Below are positions 32,391-43,308 of a stretch of 64,000 nt of DNA, piece by piece (within the stretch, counting starts at the first letter, position 1; each line of letters begins with the position of its first letter). Source of the DNA: Rebecca billardiae RCC1528 (Eukaryota; Haptophyta); assembly GCA_965240325.2 (NCBI GenBank), contig OZ251223.1, forward strand, positions 2,046,001-2,110,000, in the 5' to 3' direction. Under the pieces are notes generated by a model. That model had not been told where the DNA came from. It searched no databases and saw nothing but the letters and a program-made list of their open reading frames with translations. Position numbers and translations under genes: made by a program.

Positions 32391-33551
32391 GGCCGGGCTG
32401 TCCGAGAGCTCGCGGCACGCAGCAGGAAGCAAGGCCGTAGAGTGGCAGCGGACGCGCTGCGTCAGCGCGAGAGGGCTGAGGTCGTGAGGGAGATCCTCAC
32501 CACGTCTGAAAGCGTTCTAGGAGCTAACGCAGGTTCACGGACCGTAGGCTGCTCGTTATTCGTCCCGCGACCCGGCAGCGGGCAGCATCAGGCTCAGCTT
32601 CCCAGTCGACGGCTGACGACTTGATGGCAATCAATCCTTGATCGCGCGCGAGCGCCCGGCGCCATCGCGCCCGGCGAATGCTGGCTGCCGACGACAGTGA
32701 CCTGAGACGGCCGGACTGTGGTGCATGCTGCTCGTTGTGGCAGGCTCGGCCAGGCCGAGACTTGGCGGAGGCGCGGGTAGTGCCATCGCCTGCCCAGATC
32801 CCGGGCCTCGCCATCAGAGTGTGCACGCGAGGCGCGCTGTCGTGGTCGGCAGGTGAGGCGCCGCGTGCTCGCCCTCGAGCGGGCAGCGGACATACCGGCA
32901 GGCGCGCGCGCACACAGCGGGGCTGTCGAGCTGCTTCCGGCTGGGTAGATCGACGGCGCATGCCCTGGCCCTGGTCTGGGAGGCGTGCGCGGGTTCGGAG
33001 GCCGGTGAACGCTCGGCGCGGACCCACGTGTCTTGCCGGGCACGGTTGCGCGACAGCTCGGCAGCCAGTCTCGAGTGGCATCAGAGCGCTTGCCGGCGTG
33101 CTGACGGGCCCAACCGCCGGGCCGATGCCCACGCCTTGGCCGGGATGCGACCGGCCTCCGCGTCCTCCGCAGCCGCCTGGAGCCGTCGACCCGCCGCCCA
33201 AGGCCCGCGGCCGGCGGGCCGCGCTGTCCGATAGCTCGCGGCACGCAGCAGGCCGCAAGACGCGCTGCGTCAGCGCGAGAGGGCTGAGTTCGTGAGGGAT
33301 ATCCTCACCGCGTCTGGAAGAGTTCTAGGAGCTGACGCAGGTTCACGGGCCATAGGCTGCTCGTCATTCGTCCCGCGAACCGGCAGCGGGCAGCATCAGG
33401 CTCAACTTCCCAGTCGTCGGCTGACGACTTGGCAATCAATCCTTGATCGCGGTCCTTCAGCTACGAGCGCCCGGCGCCACCGTGCCCGGCACCGGCTGGC
33501 TGCCGACGACAGCGACCTGAGACGGCCGGACGGTGGTGCATGCTGCTCATT
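31913..33551 (+). repeat. Tandem duplication of ~830 bp
   Basis: 31913-32746 and 32747-33551 are direct repeats with small indels (for example loss of 6 bp in CTCGAGGCTGAGTGG). The first unit overlaps copy A of the inverted 830-bp block, so that part exists three times in the window. Confidence 0.85.
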
Positions 33552-34639
33552 GCCGCGTCCGAATGTACGTGGTGCAGAGCGCGTCACGGCCGGTCGTTCT
33601 ATACGCGATAGATCCGCCGCACTAGCCTAGGGCCGCACCGCCGGCCACCGGGTGTTCGTTGCCATTGGGCCCGGCGGTGCGGCGCGCGGCACCGGCCGGC
33701 GGTCCACTGCTGACACTCGTTCCGTCACGGCAGCTTCTAGGAAGCCAGTCGCGTGGGCATAGCGCGCCTCTCTGCCCACGCGGCATGTGGGATGATGTCA
33801 GGCTGCCGGATGTGACTGGCTTGGACCACTGACCAGGCTGCGGGAGCATGTCGCTGATGCATTCCAGAAGACTTCTCAGGGGAACCAGACGATGACGGAC
33901 GAGTGTAGGCTATACTTCTAATGCTGCTGCACTTGCTTGAGAAGGGCCACTCGTCGTGATCAGTCGAGTCGTCAAGTGATAATGACGCCAGAATCGTCGC
34001 GCCACGTGCCGGCACCGCTAGAAGGCAGAACAACTCGCGCGTAGTCCCGCTGAGAGCGTATGTACGGTATGGCTGCGGCTGCAATGCGCAGTCGTCTGAC
34101 GCAGTCATCATCAGCCAGCACTCAGCAGGAGCGCAGCTTATGATGCTGGCCCGCCGTATCGTCTGCAGGCGCTTGCCCAAGGTGGCAGTGGGGCGGGTCG
34201 GACGCGGTTGAGTGGCACGTGACGAACTCCGAGTCGCGATGACGTCTCATGCTGCTGGTCCGCGCAATGACTCAATCGATACGTACTGCGCCGCGCTGGC
34301 GCTAGGTCGGATGTCGACTCTGACAAGGCCGAGCAGCAGCCTACGGTCGCAAAAGTAGTCTAAGTCAGCTCATCGAACTCCACCAGACGGGGCAGTGCCG
34401 ATCATCTCTCTCATGGACTCAGCCTTCCCGAGGTGACGCAGCGATCCCGCAGTGCCCTCCTTCATGTCTGGGCATCGCTGCCGCCCAAGCTTTGCCGACG
34501 AGTGGGTGGCCTGCGGCCGACCTGGCGGCAGCGCCAACGCCCGGAGCTTGGCCGCGCTGTGTCCCCGCCAAGCTCTGACCGAGGGCAACAGTGACGCAGT
34601 AATCCCATCCCACACCACCGCCCTAGCCGCCTCACAGCC
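33552..34639. other. Stretch without recognised gene
   Basis: Moderate GC, frequent stops, no domain seen. Confidence 0.4.
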
Positions 34640-35335
34640 CGTCTCCGTCGCGGCCGCCGAAGCCGCCGCCGAGCCAGCCACCGTTCCCGAGCCACCGTCA
34701 CCTCTGCCGAGCTCATGGCCACTCCGCCGCTCACAGCCATCATCGCCAAATCGCCGCCACCAAGCCCACCACGGACAACCAAGCCCATCTCCTCCACCCC
34801 AGCGCCAAGCCTAGCGCTGGGTTCGCCACCTTCGCCGCCACCGACTCCGCCCCCGAGCCCACCGCCGCAAAGTCCATAGCCGAGCCCGGCCGCCATCACC
34901 GCCACCAAGCCCACCTCGAGCCTGCCGCTGCCGTCGCCGCTGCCGACCCCGCCGCTGAGCCCACCACCGTCATCACCGCCTACATCGCCGCCACAAAGCC
35001 CGCCGCTGAGCCCGCAGCCGTCGCTGCCTACATCGCCGCCAACAAGCCCGCTACCATCATCGCCGCCATCAGCACCGCCTCCGACCACGCCGCCGAGCTC
35101 GATCCCGTCGCCGCCGCCTCCGCTGCCACCAAGCCGCCGGCAGCCGATCCCACCGCCAAGTCTGCCACGTCAGCCACCGCCGAGCTCACCGCCAAGCCCA
35201 CCGTCATCGCCAGCACTGAACCTGCCATCCTCGCCGCCGCCGAGCCCGCTATCAAGCCCGCCTCCGCCGCCTCCGCCGCCGAGCCCGCCTCCATCTCCAC
35301 CACCCTCGCTGCCGCCCAGCCGGCTCGGCCGCCTG
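34640..35335 (+). pseudogene. Degraded SPP-repeat (hydroxyproline-rich glycoprotein-like) tract
   Basis: One plus-strand frame reads repeated SPP/PPS units (for example SPPPTPPPSPPPQSP, then after a TAG at about 34876 PPLSPQPSLPTSPPTSPLPS and PPPPPPPPSPPPSPPP). Such repeats occur in pherophorin/extensin-like wall proteins. A stop, interruptions and the lack of a signal peptide or flanking domain indicate a relic. The Gly/Val-rich frame on the opposite strand is its complement. Confidence 0.5.
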
Positions 35336-35358
35336 CTCCTCTGGCCATCCGCCAAGCG

Positions 35359-36189
35359 GCCTGCCGGCCGCGGGCCGTGGGCAGCGGGTCGACGGCTCCA
35401 GGCGGCTGCGGAGGACGCGGAGGCCGGTCGCATCCCGGCCAAGGCGTGGGCATCGGCCCGGCGGCTGAGCCCGCCAGCACGCCGGCAAGCGCTCTGATGC
35501 CACTCAGCCTCGAGACTGGCTGCAGAGCTGTCGCGCAACCGTGCCCGGCAAGACACGTGGGTCCGCGCCGAGCGTTCACCGGCCTCCGAACCCGCGCACG
35601 CCTCCCAGACCAGGGCCAGGGCATGCGCCGTCGATCTACCCAGCCGGAAGCAGCTCGACAGCCCCGCTGTGTGCGCGCGCGCCTGCCGGTATGTCCGCTG
35701 CCCGCTCGAGGGCGAGCACGCGGCGCCTCACCTGTCGACCACGACAGCGCGCCTCGCGTGCACACTCTGACGGTGAGGCCCGGGATCTGGGCAGGCGATG
35801 GCACTACCCGCGCCTCCGCCAAGTCTCGGCCTGGCCGAGGGGCACAACACTGGCCGAGCCCTCGGCCCGGCGCGCCGCCGCCAGCCTGTGCTGAAAAGCC
35901 CAAGCCGTGCGCGGCAGGCCTGCGCGTGCGAGCGGCGATGGGCGTGGGCGGCGTTGCGCGGCGCGAAGTGGGCCAGGGGTATGTCAGCCTCGACTCCGCC
36001 GCGTCGCGCGCGGCCGAGCGCGCGCTCTGCGCGCGGGGCGCGCGACGCGAGGCGGGCGCTCGCGCACGCACGCGGCCATCCCATCCAGCGCCAACGGGCG
36101 GCGCCAGCGGAGGGACCTTCACTCGTCGAACGTGTGAAGGTCCCTCGAGACGTGTGAAGGTCCCAGTGGGAGGGACCTTCACACGAGTC
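35359..36189 (-). repeat. 830-bp block, copy B (inverted)
   Basis: Reverse complement of 31557-32390. The GTGAAGGTCCC cluster is at 36112-36182 here and ends only about 50 bp before the transposase fragment begins. The spacer between two of the motifs is 8 bp shorter than in copy A. Confidence 0.88.
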
Positions 36190-36239
36190 CGAGTTCGGCC
36201 GTGCTCCCTCTGACAGCGGAGTGATTCACTACAGGTCGC

Positions 36240-37731
36240 TGCTTCGTTTTTCGGACTGCTTCGTCTTTCAGACCCGGCGATGGCGACGCACCTCGCGCAG
36301 CGGCTGCTGTGTGGCGGGCGCCGCGCGGCAGGGCTAGGCGGCCTGTCGGCGCGTCTGGTGACCTCAACGCAGCTCTGGTGGCTGCGGGGCTGGAGCCCAT
36401 CGCCTTCCCGATCGTGCTGTTGCTCGACAACCACTCGTCGCGGTACACGGAGGACGTGCTCGCAGCCCTCGGCACTGCTGAGTCCGAGTTCGGCATCCGC
36501 ATCTTCACCGAGGAGCCGAACACGTCGCACTTCCTACAGGTAGGCGCCCGTGCGCGCGGACGGCTGCAGCGCCTCTCCGGCGCGCGCGCGTGCCCCGGGT
36601 GTACCTGGCGTGCAATCGGCCCGGCGCGCGCGCGCGACGCGCGCACAATCACCTCTCCGCCCTCGCGCGGCCGCACGCACCGTGAAGGCTCTCGATCAGT
36701 ACAACCACAAGTTCCACTCGCAATACCAGAAGGGCCTGGCGTCTTTCAAGCACGCGTACACGGCGAGCTACGGCAAGGAGCCCACGATCGGCCTCCGCGA
36801 GTTCCTCCAGATCCTCGGCGGCTGTGAGGAGCTGTCCACGCCGGGTGCGTGGTTCTCGTGGTGTGACACCTTTGACATCATCAACGCGTGGCGCAAGGTG
36901 GGCATCACGGGCAACGTGTTGGACCCGGACCAGATCAACAGGAAGGACTTCGTGGATCGTCTCGATGCCGCACAGGCGAAGGCGGAGCGCAGGCGGCAAG
37001 AGGAGGAGGCCGATGCCGCGTCGCTCGCGGCGGCGGCGCCGGCAGCGGCGCCAAGCACTCCGGAGCGCGGGGCTGCGCGCTCGGCCGACGACGGCGAGCC
37101 CTCTGGCGCGCACGCATCACCTACGTTTAGTGCGTTCACAGCCACGCCTGCGGGGATGCGCTCGAACACTGCTCCAGCCCTCCGCGCCAAGCTCGAGCTC
37201 GCCAAGGAGTACTCCGGCCGCCAGGCCGCCAAGCTCGTGCGCGAGCGTGATGAGCACGACGCCGAGCTCGCCGCGGTGCGCAAGGCGGTGAGGTTCGACC
37301 CGGGTGAGCTCGCAGACCAGCTCGGTGTCCTTCCAGTGCCCGCCGTGGAGCTCGCCGCGCCGAAGCCGGACAACACGCGGCTCGACAGCCAAAACGGCTC
37401 GTGGTCGTTGCGTGAGATCAACACGCAGAAGGCCGCGCAGACCGCGCAGAAGGAGGCCGAGGCGGCGCGCAAGGCGGCGGCCGCATCCGAGCGTGCGCGG
37501 AAGAAGGCGGAGGCGGAGGCAGCTGCTGCTGAGCTCGCGGCGAGCTTCGACCGCTGTCACCAGACCTGCTCGTGCGGCGTGTCGCCCTGCCCGATGGCGA
37601 AGGCGAGACGCTGCCCGACGTGCCAGAAGATCGATCTCCGAGGGTGGCTGTGCAAGAAGGCCGAGTGCTCGGAAGCTCGCAAGCAATCGGCGCCGGCGCC
37701 GGCCGCGCCGGGCACCGCCGCGTCAGTATGA
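36240..37731 (+). pseudogene. 5'-truncated pogo/Tigger-type DDE transposase with Cys-rich C-terminal tail
   Basis: The frame is open from about 36240 without a convincing ATG. Exon 1 ends at 36539 and exon 2 is 36688-37731; the 148-nt intron is GTAGGC...GTGAAG, phase 0. Across the junction lies the DDE_1 core: VLLLDNHSSR (second catalytic Asp), EEPNTSHFLQ, then ALDQYN with the third Asp, as in pogo, Tigger and CENP-B-related transposases. The first catalytic Asp and the HTH domains are missing. Exon 2 continues into an Ala/Glu/Arg coiled coil and ends in a cluster of nine cysteines (CHQTCSCGVSPCPMA, then CPTCQ...CKKAEC) that looks zinc-binding. A decayed second copy lies at 50484-51300. The intron sits inside the catalytic motif. 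It could be a domesticated gene whose 5' exons I missed. Confidence 0.6.
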
Positions 37732-39826
37732 GCTGTCGTCGTCGACCGTGCTGGCCGCGCAGCCGCAGCGCCGGCTGGCGGTGGCGCGGAAGCCTAGTGA
37801 ATCCCTGAGGTGGTCTGCTGCATGTATGTGGTATCTAGAGTGCATGATGCCGTTAGCCCGACTCACACGGCTCACCAGACAGCGGCTCTGACTCGGCGCG
37901 CGCGCTGAGAGCCCGCGGGTCTGAAGGTTGAAGCATGCCGTCGGCGGCCCCGTCGTGGACCTCGTGGCGTCCGTGGGGCACATGGTAGTGGAACAAAGTC
38001 GTCTAAATGGTACATACCCGCTGGGTTGTACCTCAGGCACACCCTGGGGGTGCCGCCAGACGCGATCTCGAGCGCCGCAGACCCCCGGGGGCGCCGCCGC
38101 CATCGTGCACAAAAAGTGAACAGCAATCGGGTCCGAAAGTTGAAGCAGCGACCTGTACTAGGGCTCGGTGACCGGTGCCGGTGCCCGGTCGGGCTGGCTC
38201 GGCGGCGGGCTCGGCAGCCCCGTCGTGGAGACGAGCTGTAAGGCGGCTAATTACAGACCCGCGAGACCGAGTGTGCTTGGAATTATTGATGCAGTCGATG
38301 AGTCACATCATCTTGCGCGCCGCTCAGTGAATAGCCTCCGGCTGCGTCGCCGTACGGTACACTGTCACTGAGCTGTGAGCAGCATGATGGGCCTCGGCTC
38401 GGACCGTCACGGCTCATGCACCGTCGGACCGCGGTACGACCGTGTCGCGACACAAGTCACAAGCCGGCTGCTGCTCACGATGAGCTGCGCGATTTACGTC
38501 AAGTACTGGGTCACTGAGCTGTGAGCGGCAGCCGATGTGACCGCCGCAGGCAGTTGCGAGCAGGCAGTTGCTGCTCGCGAGGCAAGTCACACAAGCCGGC
38601 TGCTCGGCTCACAACGTGACTCGTGGTGGGCTGCGCGATTCGTGAAGACTGAAGTACACTGGAACAGTGTCAGAACGCGACAACTAGGGCCGTGCGCCCT
38701 CAACGTCGTTACAAGTTTACTACCCGAATCGTGATCGGCGTAGCCGATCATAATACTTACCACTAATAGACCGTAAGAATGCGTAGTCTGACATGACGAA
38801 CACTCATTGGTCAACATGCAATGCAGTGAGATTACTGAGAAGGTTCGCCGCGGGCAGCGGCGGCGTAGAGTGTCACGTGTCATACTACTGTCTTGCAGAA
38901 CGGTGCGCCGGGTCCCGTGCATTGGTCGGTGCAACCAATCCGTGGCAGCACATTATTCTTTGCACGCGCTGCATGCAATTTTCGGGCCCGGGGAGCGGAG
39001 ACGGACCAGCAGCGAACGCCTGATCATGATGCGCGTACAGGGGGACTGACCCTTCACTGACTTCCGGGACCTCCGCGGCCTCCGCGGGGCCTGACTACCC
39101 GCAGGCTTGTCGCGTTCGCGCGCTCGTGACGTATCCTTCCACACCGACGCTCGCGATGTACGCTCATACTACAGTAGTACCGCGGGATCGCCTCTCCGAT
39201 CGCATCATCCCTTGCCTCCGGTGCCCCGGCGACGCCATCGCACACCCGAGTCAGAAGTCGACCAACCGGCGACGGGGCCAACGTTGACGGGAGGACGTTA
39301 ATGGGTACCCGCATTATGAATCACAGTCCAGTAATGAGTAATCAGCCTAAACTGTTAGAGCTGCTAACGACCATTAGGAGAACGACTGCAAACGGCAATT
39401 GCACTCAGACTTGGGTATTGTACTATTGTACTGACGAACCCTGGAACAGTACCCGCATGCAATATGCCCCAATGGTTTGGCTTTGACGACGATTAAAACG
39501 ACCTGCTACTGTATACGGTACGTTGTGATTGCTATGTGAACTGAGTTCAATCGCTTTTACCAGTTTCGTGATGGAGTGGTGGGTGAAATTCGATATGCCA
39601 AACGAAACTTCCAGCATAATATCTCAACCAAATCTGCCGTTTTCGGCCCGGGGCGGATGAACAATTAGCCAACCCCTCATAACTGTAGAGGACCTCCTCC
39701 TCTCCACCCCGGCGCATCACCAACCCCTTATTACTTGGTCGACCCGCCCCGCGCTCCCAAAGCTCAACCGCAACTTTCTCGTGAGGTTGGTGGGCGGACT
39801 CCCTCCTTGGCACCACATCGCCCGAC
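37732..39826. other. Intergenic stretch with one dispersed element
   Basis: No gene recognised over about 2.1 kb upstream of the histidine kinase. Contains the two-hairpin element at 38685-38750. The last 500 bp are AT-richer and probably hold the kinase promoter. Confidence 0.5.
38685..38750 (+). repeat. Dispersed two-hairpin element, copy 2
   Basis: TAGGGCCGTGCGCCCTCAAC ... GATCGGCGTAGCCGATCAT, matching 19454-19512 with a few extra bases in the linker. Confidence 0.7.
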
Positions 39827-42460
39827 ATGCCGCCCCACGGCGCCCACAGCAGGCCGGCGATGGTCGCCCCGGCTGACGTCGAGGCCGGTGCGGGCTCGTT
39901 CACGCGCACGCGCGTCGATGCACCGAGCACCAACCTGCCGCCCACGACGGTCTGGGGCACCTTTCGCGATGCGCGCCTCGAGGCGGAGTTCAGAAACGAG
40001 CGTGTGCGGCCGGGCCTCGAGCGCGGGCTGCTCGCAGTGAGCGTCGCGCTCGTGCTGCCGGTGGGCGCGTACTTCTCGGTCGTCGCTCTGGCGAGCGAGC
40101 GCGCGTCAGGGCCCGCCGTCGCCCTGATGGGCGCCGCTCTGGGCGTGCTCGTGCTCTGCTCGGTCGTGGCACATGGCGCGCGCCGCCTGGGCTCGATGCC
40201 TCTGGGCGCGACCGAGGCGCTCGCCACGCTGTGCTTCTCGACCCTGGCGCATCTGCTGCAGGTGAACGAGTGCGGCAGGCTGCTCTGGATGCCCGCCGGC
40301 CCTGCGTGCGAGCTCGACGCGCACACGGCCGTCGCGGACGGCATCCTCGCCGCCATGCGCCTCGCGCTGCTCCTGGTCTCGACCAGCCTCTTCACGCCGC
40401 TGCGCACGCCGCTCTTCGTGGTCTTCGGCGCGAACGCCGTCGCGGGCGTGGCGCTTGCCAACGCGGGCGCGGGCCCCGAGCACACGGCGCGCGCCGCGCT
40501 CGGCGTCCTCATGTGCGCCGCGCTCGTTGCGCTCGCCGTCCTCGTGCGGCTCAACGTCGACCGCGCCGCGCGCGTCACGTGGCACTACGAGCGCACGGTG
40601 AGGCACACGCTGGCGGATGTGGAGACGCTGCAGGCGTCGAAGACGCGCGCGGCGGTCGAGCTCGGCCGCACCGAGGCGGCCAAGGCCGCGCGCTCGCGCC
40701 TCATCCGCGTCTTCATGCACGACGTGCGCAGCCCGCTGCTCTCGGTCACGTCGATCGCGACCACGCTGCGAACGATGCCCGCCACGACGCGCCTCGCCAA
40801 CCCGACGGTGTCGCTGGCGCTCGAGACGCTGCAGTCGTGCGCGCGCGTGATGGAGAACGTCGTCTCCGACATGCTCGACTTTGAGCGCATCGACTCGGGC
40901 GAGCTCGCCCTCGACCTCGAGGGCGCGTTCACACTCGCGCGCCTGCTCGCCGGCGCCGAGCACTCCTTCTCGCGCGCCGCGCTCGCCAAGGACATCGAGC
41001 TCGAGTTCGACCCGTTGGACGAGGCGCTCGGCGCCGCGGTGTTCGAGGGAGACGTGCGCCGGCTCCACCAGTGCGTCTCCAACGGCCTCTCCAACGCGAT
41101 CAAGTTCACGCCGAACGGCGGGCGCGTGTGCGTCTCGGCGCGCTCGGGCCCGAGCAGCAGCACCGGCCCGCACTCGAGTGTCTTCCTCACCATCACGGAC
41201 TCGGGCGTCGGGCTGACGGAGGAGGAGGTGTCCGCGATCAACTCGGGCGAGCTCTTCGTGCAGGTCGGGCGCGGGCAGCTCCAGGGCTCCGGCGGCACGG
41301 GGCTCGGCCTCGGCGTCACGCGCCAGATCCTGGCCATGCACAACGGCTCGCAGCTGCGCGTCCGATCGGAGGGGCCGGGCCGCGGCGCGACGCTCGAGTA
41401 CGAGCTGATGCTGTGCCACGCCGCGGCCGAGAAGGCGGTTGCGTTGGGCCCGACGCACGTGCTCAGCGGCGAGTGTAGCAACGCGAGCGGAAGCCCGGAG
41501 GGGGGCACGCGCTTGCACGGGACGTCGCCCAGCCCGCCCCCTGGCAGCCAGCACGGCTCGCGGCATCCGCCGTGGTCGAGCGTGAAGGACGGCCCCGACG
41601 CCACCGGGGCCAGGGACGCGGACGAGTCCGACAGGACCACGCGCTCGCGCTTGACGACCACCTCCTCGCTCGCGACGAGCCACACGCGCGGGGCCGCGCT
41701 CTCGATTGCCAGCACGGCGGTCAACGACGATGCGGAGCCGAGCGTCGCCGCGGGCGGCTCGTCGATCCGGACGGCGCCGGCGCTGGGCGGCTCCTGCGGC
41801 AAGAAGCCTGCCGACGCAGCCAACGGCCGGCGCACCTCCGGACTGCTCGCCGCGGCGGCGCGCAAGCTCTCGGTGAGCGACGAGAGCGCGCGTGACAACG
41901 CGGCGGCGGCCGCGGCCGCCGCCTCGGCTGGCTCGCGCGGCGTGTCCTTCGAGGTCGGCGCCATCGCGCACTCGCCCGAGCTGCGGCTGCGCGCGGAGCT
42001 GGTCGAGGAGCTGCCCGACGACTTCTGCTGCCTGCACGTGGAGGACGACATGTTCGTCAAGTTCACGCTGCCGCTGCAGACGTTCGACGTGCTCGGCGCG
42101 CCGTACGAGCAGGCCGATGACGGCGTCCAGGCCATCGACAGGGTGCTCCACCGCGGGAAGCCGTACTCCGTGATCGTCCTCGACAACCAGATGCCCAACA
42201 TGAGCGGCACCGTGTGCGCGCGCGAGCTGCGCGCCAACGGGTACGAGGGCCTGATCGTCGGCATGACCGGCGACCCGCAGGGCAGCGAGGAGCGCTTCGA
42301 GTTCGAGGCCAGCGGCCTGAACGAGTGCCTGGACAAGGACACGGCAGGCATGCAGCGCCTCGTGCACATCCTGCGCGACCTGGCGAACGGCCTCGACCCC
42401 GTGCAACGGACTCCCCGGTCGGCCCCGAAGATTTCACGGTCCAGGCAGACAACGCTGTGA
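39827..42460 (+). CDS. Membrane hybrid sensor histidine kinase with receiver domain
   Basis: 877 residues, single exon, ATG at 39827. Residues ~65-240 form about five or six hydrophobic helices. The dimerisation/phosphoacceptor region has H298 in MHDVRSPLLS (usual form HELRTP). The ATPase domain has the N box at N419/N423 (SNGLSNAIKFTP), G1 D458 (DSGVGL) and G2 from G489 (GGTGLGLG). A Ser/Ala-rich linker leads to a receiver: acidic pocket E739-D741, phosphoacceptor D786 (VLDNQMPNMSG), T814 and K837, all required residues present. The protein should autophosphorylate on His and pass phosphate to its own Asp, then to an Hpt protein elsewhere. No PAS, GAF or CHASE sensor is seen, so the membrane helices may sense the signal. 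Such hybrid kinases are common in algae and plants. Confidence 0.93.
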   Translation: MPPHGAHSRPAMVAPADVEAGAGSFTRTRVDAPSTNLPPTTVWGTFRDARLEAEFRNERVRPGLERGLLAVSVALVLPVGAYFSVVALASERASGPAVALMGAALGVLVLCSVVAHGARRLGSMPLGATEALATLCFSTLAHLLQVNECGRLLWMPAGPACELDAHTAVADGILAAMRLALLLVSTSLFTPLRTPLFVVFGANAVAGVALANAGAGPEHTARAALGVLMCAALVALAVLVRLNVDRAARVTWHYERTVRHTLADVETLQASKTRAAVELGRTEAAKAARSRLIRVFMHDVRSPLLSVTSIATTLRTMPATTRLANPTVSLALETLQSCARVMENVVSDMLDFERIDSGELALDLEGAFTLARLLAGAEHSFSRAALAKDIELEFDPLDEALGAAVFEGDVRRLHQCVSNGLSNAIKFTPNGGRVCVSARSGPSSSTGPHSSVFLTITDSGVGLTEEEVSAINSGELFVQVGRGQLQGSGGTGLGLGVTRQILAMHNGSQLRVRSEGPGRGATLEYELMLCHAAAEKAVALGPTHVLSGECSNASGSPEGGTRLHGTSPSPPPGSQHGSRHPPWSSVKDGPDATGARDADESDRTTRSRLTTTSSLATSHTRGAALSIASTAVNDDAEPSVAAGGSSIRTAPALGGSCGKKPADAANGRRTSGLLAAAARKLSVSDESARDNAAAAAAAASAGSRGVSFEVGAIAHSPELRLRAELVEELPDDFCCLHVEDDMFVKFTLPLQTFDVLGAPYEQADDGVQAIDRVLHRGKPYSVIVLDNQMPNMSGTVCARELRANGYEGLIVGMTGDPQGSEERFEFEASGLNECLDKDTAGMQRLVHILRDLANGLDPVQRTPRSAPKISRSRQTTL

Positions 42461-42557
42461 TTCAAGTTCCTGAAACTCTGTGACCGCGTGGCAACTCTCA
42501 CTAGCGGTGTGTCTCGTCAGCAGTGACTCGCGCGTCGGACCACGGGTATGGGTCGAT

Positions 42558-43240
42558 GAGGGCAGAATGAGACAGAGGGCACTTCAATGAGACAAAGGCG
42601 GCGGCCCAGTGGCGGCCGGCCAGTGGGCCGAGTGGCGAGTGGCGCCCACTGGGCGTGGTGCATGGCGCCCGCCTCGCACGCGCTACAGCGCCCGGTGAGG
42701 TGGACGCAAGTCTGTCGAGACGCGTCACATGTGTGCCCAAGGTGCATGCCTGGCACCTCCGCTCGTTTGCCGGCCGCTCCGCTGCCCATGCCTGCCCTGC
42801 ACGCACCAAACGTAGCCGCCCGGAACGTGCCCCGCCACTGTGAGACGGCCGCGAACCGCGATGCACGGTGCCCTTCAGTGACGTGAGCAAGGTAGTCTAC
42901 TACTGCAAGGGGACGCCAACCTGACGGCTGGCCATGCCATGGGAGGTAGTAGGGACGTCAGACACGCGCCAAGAGCCCATGGGAAGCTTGCTCTCCCCAG
43001 TTGGTGAGCTCGTCGGGCGTGCGCACGCGGTTTGTCTCAAAGTGCCCCCGCCCCCCCCCCCCCCCCAAAGTGAGACAAACTTGATGGTGCTCGTGCTCCT
43101 CAACGACATGGAGTTAGCCCACGAGACTCGCAGCTTGAACTCTTCGTCTGATGCCCTCCACGACGACGTGCGCGAAGGGCGTGAGCGCCATCGTGGTGGA
43201 GCGCAAAACACGATCCGGGATTTTGTCTCATTCTGCCCTC
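42558..43240. mobile_element. 683-bp element with perfect 17-bp terminal inverted repeats
   Basis: GAGGGCAGAATGAGACA (42558-42574) is exactly inverted at 43224-43240. TGAGACAAA or close variants recur inside, including TTTGTCTCA (43031) and TGAGACAAAC (43071) flanking a C run of about 15 around 43045-43066. No transposase; no obvious target duplication. Probably a non-autonomous DNA element. Confidence 0.6.
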
Positions 43241-43308
43241 CAACCGGTGCAGGCTATGCTCTGCCACCAACGCCGACTTCGTGTCGACGATCGGGCACTG
43301 CCGCCGAC

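Noticed and set aside
31600-32490. Long open frames in the 830-bp block as genes
   Set aside because: Open on both strands in both inverted copies, Arg/Ala/Pro-rich and without domains.
34462-35088. Minus-strand Gly/Val/Asp-rich open frame
   Set aside because: Complement of the SPP-like tract; no independent support.
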